A stretch of 26,348 bases of DNA from Phycisphaerales bacterium UBA2396 (GTDB taxonomy: Bacteria > Planctomycetota > Phycisphaerae > Phycisphaerales > UBA1924). The translations under genes were made by a program, and so were the position numbers. The notes beneath the pieces were generated by a model. The model ran no database searches. It worked only from the letters and a program-made list of their open reading frames with translations, and was not told where the DNA came from. Of the stretch, positions 25,134 through 26,348 are shown piece after piece; the stretch's first letter is position 1, and every line of letters begins with the position of its first letter. The stretch covers positions 24,705 to 51,052 of the forward strand of contig DDSG01000095.1 of NCBI GenBank assembly GCA_002343325.1, given 5' to 3'.

Positions 25134-26156
25134 GTGGCGAAGTCCTCCTCCAGTTCACCCGGCCCCGAGCATCGCGTCGTGCTGCTGCACGGCCCGAACC
25201 ACTTCCTCGCCGCCGAGTACACCGCCGCCCTCCGCGACAAACTGGAAAGCAAAGGCCCGGTGGACCTGCTCCATTTCGACGGCAAGGAACATCGCGTCGC
25301 CGACGTGCTCGATGAGTGCCGGAGCACCGGCCTCATGATGCAGCACAAGCTCGTCGTCGTCGATCATGCCGACGACCTCGTGAAGCTCGAGAATCGCCCC
25401 CTGGTCGAGCGGTATGTTCAGTCCCCCGCCGCCGACGCGACGCTCGTGCTTCGCGCCAGCAAGTGGAACAAGGGCAAGCTCGACGAGATGATCGCCAGCG
25501 TCGGGATCGCGATCGAATGCGGCGAAGTGTCCGAAGAGAGCGCGGCACGCTGGATCCCCGCGCGGGCCGAGAAACGACACGCCGCCACCATCGAACCCAA
25601 AGCCGCCCAACTGCTGCTCGAACGCTGCGGGCCCGATCTGGGCCGGCTGGATTCCGAACTCTCGAAACTCGCGGCCGCGGCAATGGGCGACCCGTCGGCG
25701 GGCGGCGTAATCACGCTCGCGCTCGTTCGCGACATGGTGGGCAAGAGCCGAGAGGAGTCCGCGTGGGACTGGCAGAGCGTGCTGCTTCAGGGGCACGCCG
25801 GGGCCTCGCTCGCGCGCCTGCGCGACCTGCTCGATATCTCCCGCGAGCCGGCCCAACTCATGTGGTACGCCGCGCTGGATCTCTCACGCAAGCTGCAGAT
25901 CGCCGCCGGTGCGCTCAAGGCCGGCGACAACCCCGAAGCCGTCGCCAGGGCCCTCCGCCTCTGGGGTCCCTCCAAGGGCGCGATCCTCGGGCTGGCCCGC
26001 GCGGTCGGGCCGGCGGCCGCCCATCGGGCGCTGACCGCCGCCGTCGAGGGCGACCAGCGGTCCAAGTCCGGCCTGGGCGACGCCGAACGAAACCTCGAAC
26101 GCCTGACCGTCTCGCTGTCGGGCATGATCGCCGCCGCGCGGGATCAGGCCCGATAA
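25134..26156 (+). CDS. holA: DNA polymerase III subunit delta
   Basis: A 340-residue clamp-loader subunit that opens the beta sliding clamp during replication. Length matches E. coli HolA (343). The N-terminal domain has the expected opening (VVLLHGPNHFLAAEYTAALRD), then the hydrophobic KLVVVDHADDL strand and a TLVLRASKWNKGKLDEMI segment equivalent to the family's (L/V)xK-D-x-x-x-K region. The middle helical part (RWIPARAEKRHAATIEPKAAQLLLERCGPDLGRLDSELSKLA) is the characteristic delta signature in which a helix ends in D-L-x-x-L-x-x-E-L-x-K-L. The C-terminal oligomerisation domain follows (LRDLLDISREPAQLMWYAALDLSRKLQIA). The GTG start is supported by the TATGCT box. No Walker motif is expected or seen. 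Confidence 0.9.
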   Translation: MAKSSSSSPGPEHRVVLLHGPNHFLAAEYTAALRDKLESKGPVDLLHFDGKEHRVADVLDECRSTGLMMQHKLVVVDHADDLVKLENRPLVERYVQSPAADATLVLRASKWNKGKLDEMIASVGIAIECGEVSEESAARWIPARAEKRHAATIEPKAAQLLLERCGPDLGRLDSELSKLAAAAMGDPSAGGVITLALVRDMVGKSREESAWDWQSVLLQGHAGASLARLRDLLDISREPAQLMWYAALDLSRKLQIAAGALKAGDNPEAVARALRLWGPSKGAILGLARAVGPAAAHRALTAAVEGDQRSKSGLGDAERNLERLTVSLSGMIAAARDQAR

Positions 26157-26267
26157 CTCTCGGCAAGCCCCGCCCCACGCGCGGCGGCATGGTCCGAAAG
26201 CTCCACGATCGATCTGGACGAAGGTAACCGGCGCGGTTGGCGGTGCGCGCACAAGCCGAGGTGTTCC

Positions 26268-26348
26268 ATGCGCAGGGTGCTCGCGATGTCGGTCGGGGTC
26301 TTGGGTCTGCTGGCGGTGAGATCGGAAGAGCGGCGGGTAGGGGAAGAG
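26268..26348 (+). CDS. Start of an exported protein, 3'-truncated by adapter sequence
   Basis: ATG 26268 has GAGGTG four bases upstream and begins MRRVLAMSVGVLGLLAV, a typical signal-peptide start with two Arg and a hydrophobic core. Only the first 17 codons (to 26318) are genomic; the open frame from 26319 to the end runs through apparent sequencing-adapter bases and its residues should not be trusted. The family cannot be told. Confidence 0.5.
   Translation, partial: MRRVLAMSVGVLGLLAVRSEERRVGEE
26319..26348 (+). other. Illumina adapter remnant at contig end (artefact)
   Basis: The final 30 bases begin AGATCGGAAGAGCG and continue with CGGGTAGGGGAAGAG. Known TruSeq universal-adapter read-through begins AGATCGGAAGAGCG and continues TCGTGTAGGGAAAGAG. 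I count 27 of 30 matches, with the three differences all toward G. This is not genomic sequence. Confidence 0.93.

Overview
This is a 26.3 kb, GC-rich, gene-dense piece of chromosome that looks like a member of the Planctomycetota, most likely class Phycisphaerae. The main clue is two secreted proteins (13671-14891 minus, 23937-25079 plus) that end in paired DGF(V/I/T)DFxD calcium-loop repeats followed by a terminal Gly-Cys, the GC-type dockerin-like tail typical of that group. No tRNA, rRNA, CRISPR array, transposase or phage gene was seen. The last 30 bases closely match an Illumina adapter, so the window is probably a whole metagenomic or draft contig whose right edge is artificial.

Layout: (1) 3-2521, a 5'-truncated unrecognised gene translationally coupled to a TagF-like (type VI secretion accessory) gene. 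(2) 2693-10857, a two-partner secretion pair: an outer-membrane TpsB/ShlB-type transporter and a 2018-residue TpsA exoprotein with a haemagglutination-activity N-terminus, seven ~78-residue repeats and a helical tail, closed by a strong hairpin terminator. (3) 10952-13649, an SbtA-like bicarbonate permease followed by purE and purK, whose pathway consumes bicarbonate. (4) 13671-14891 minus, a GC-dockerin protein. (5) 15193-19419, an HtrA-type protease with four PDZ domains, a catalytically dead HtrA-like partner, and a membrane-anchored solute-binding protein. (6) 19474-22169, an M20 amidohydrolase and a short UvrC without the C-terminal helix-hairpin-helix. (7) 22175-23875 minus, a soluble FHA-GAF histidine kinase, divergent from a second GC-dockerin protein (23937-25079). 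(8) 25134-26156, DNA polymerase III delta, then the first codons of an exported protein cut by the adapter.

Two styles of gene start can be seen. Most genes for exported or secretion proteins have Shine-Dalgarno sequences (GGAGG, AAGGA, GGGGA, AGAGGAG, GGGAGGA). Six others (sbtA-like, purE, amidohydrolase, uvrC, kinase, holA) have none and instead carry a TANNNT box 5-8 nt before the start codon, which suggests leaderless transcripts.

The points most worth following up are the sbtA-purE-purK arrangement, the protease/pseudoprotease pair, the TPS pair with its nested repeats, the leaderless-start pattern, the short UvrC and the adapter at the right end. Function calls rest on motif recognition by eye; no database search was run.
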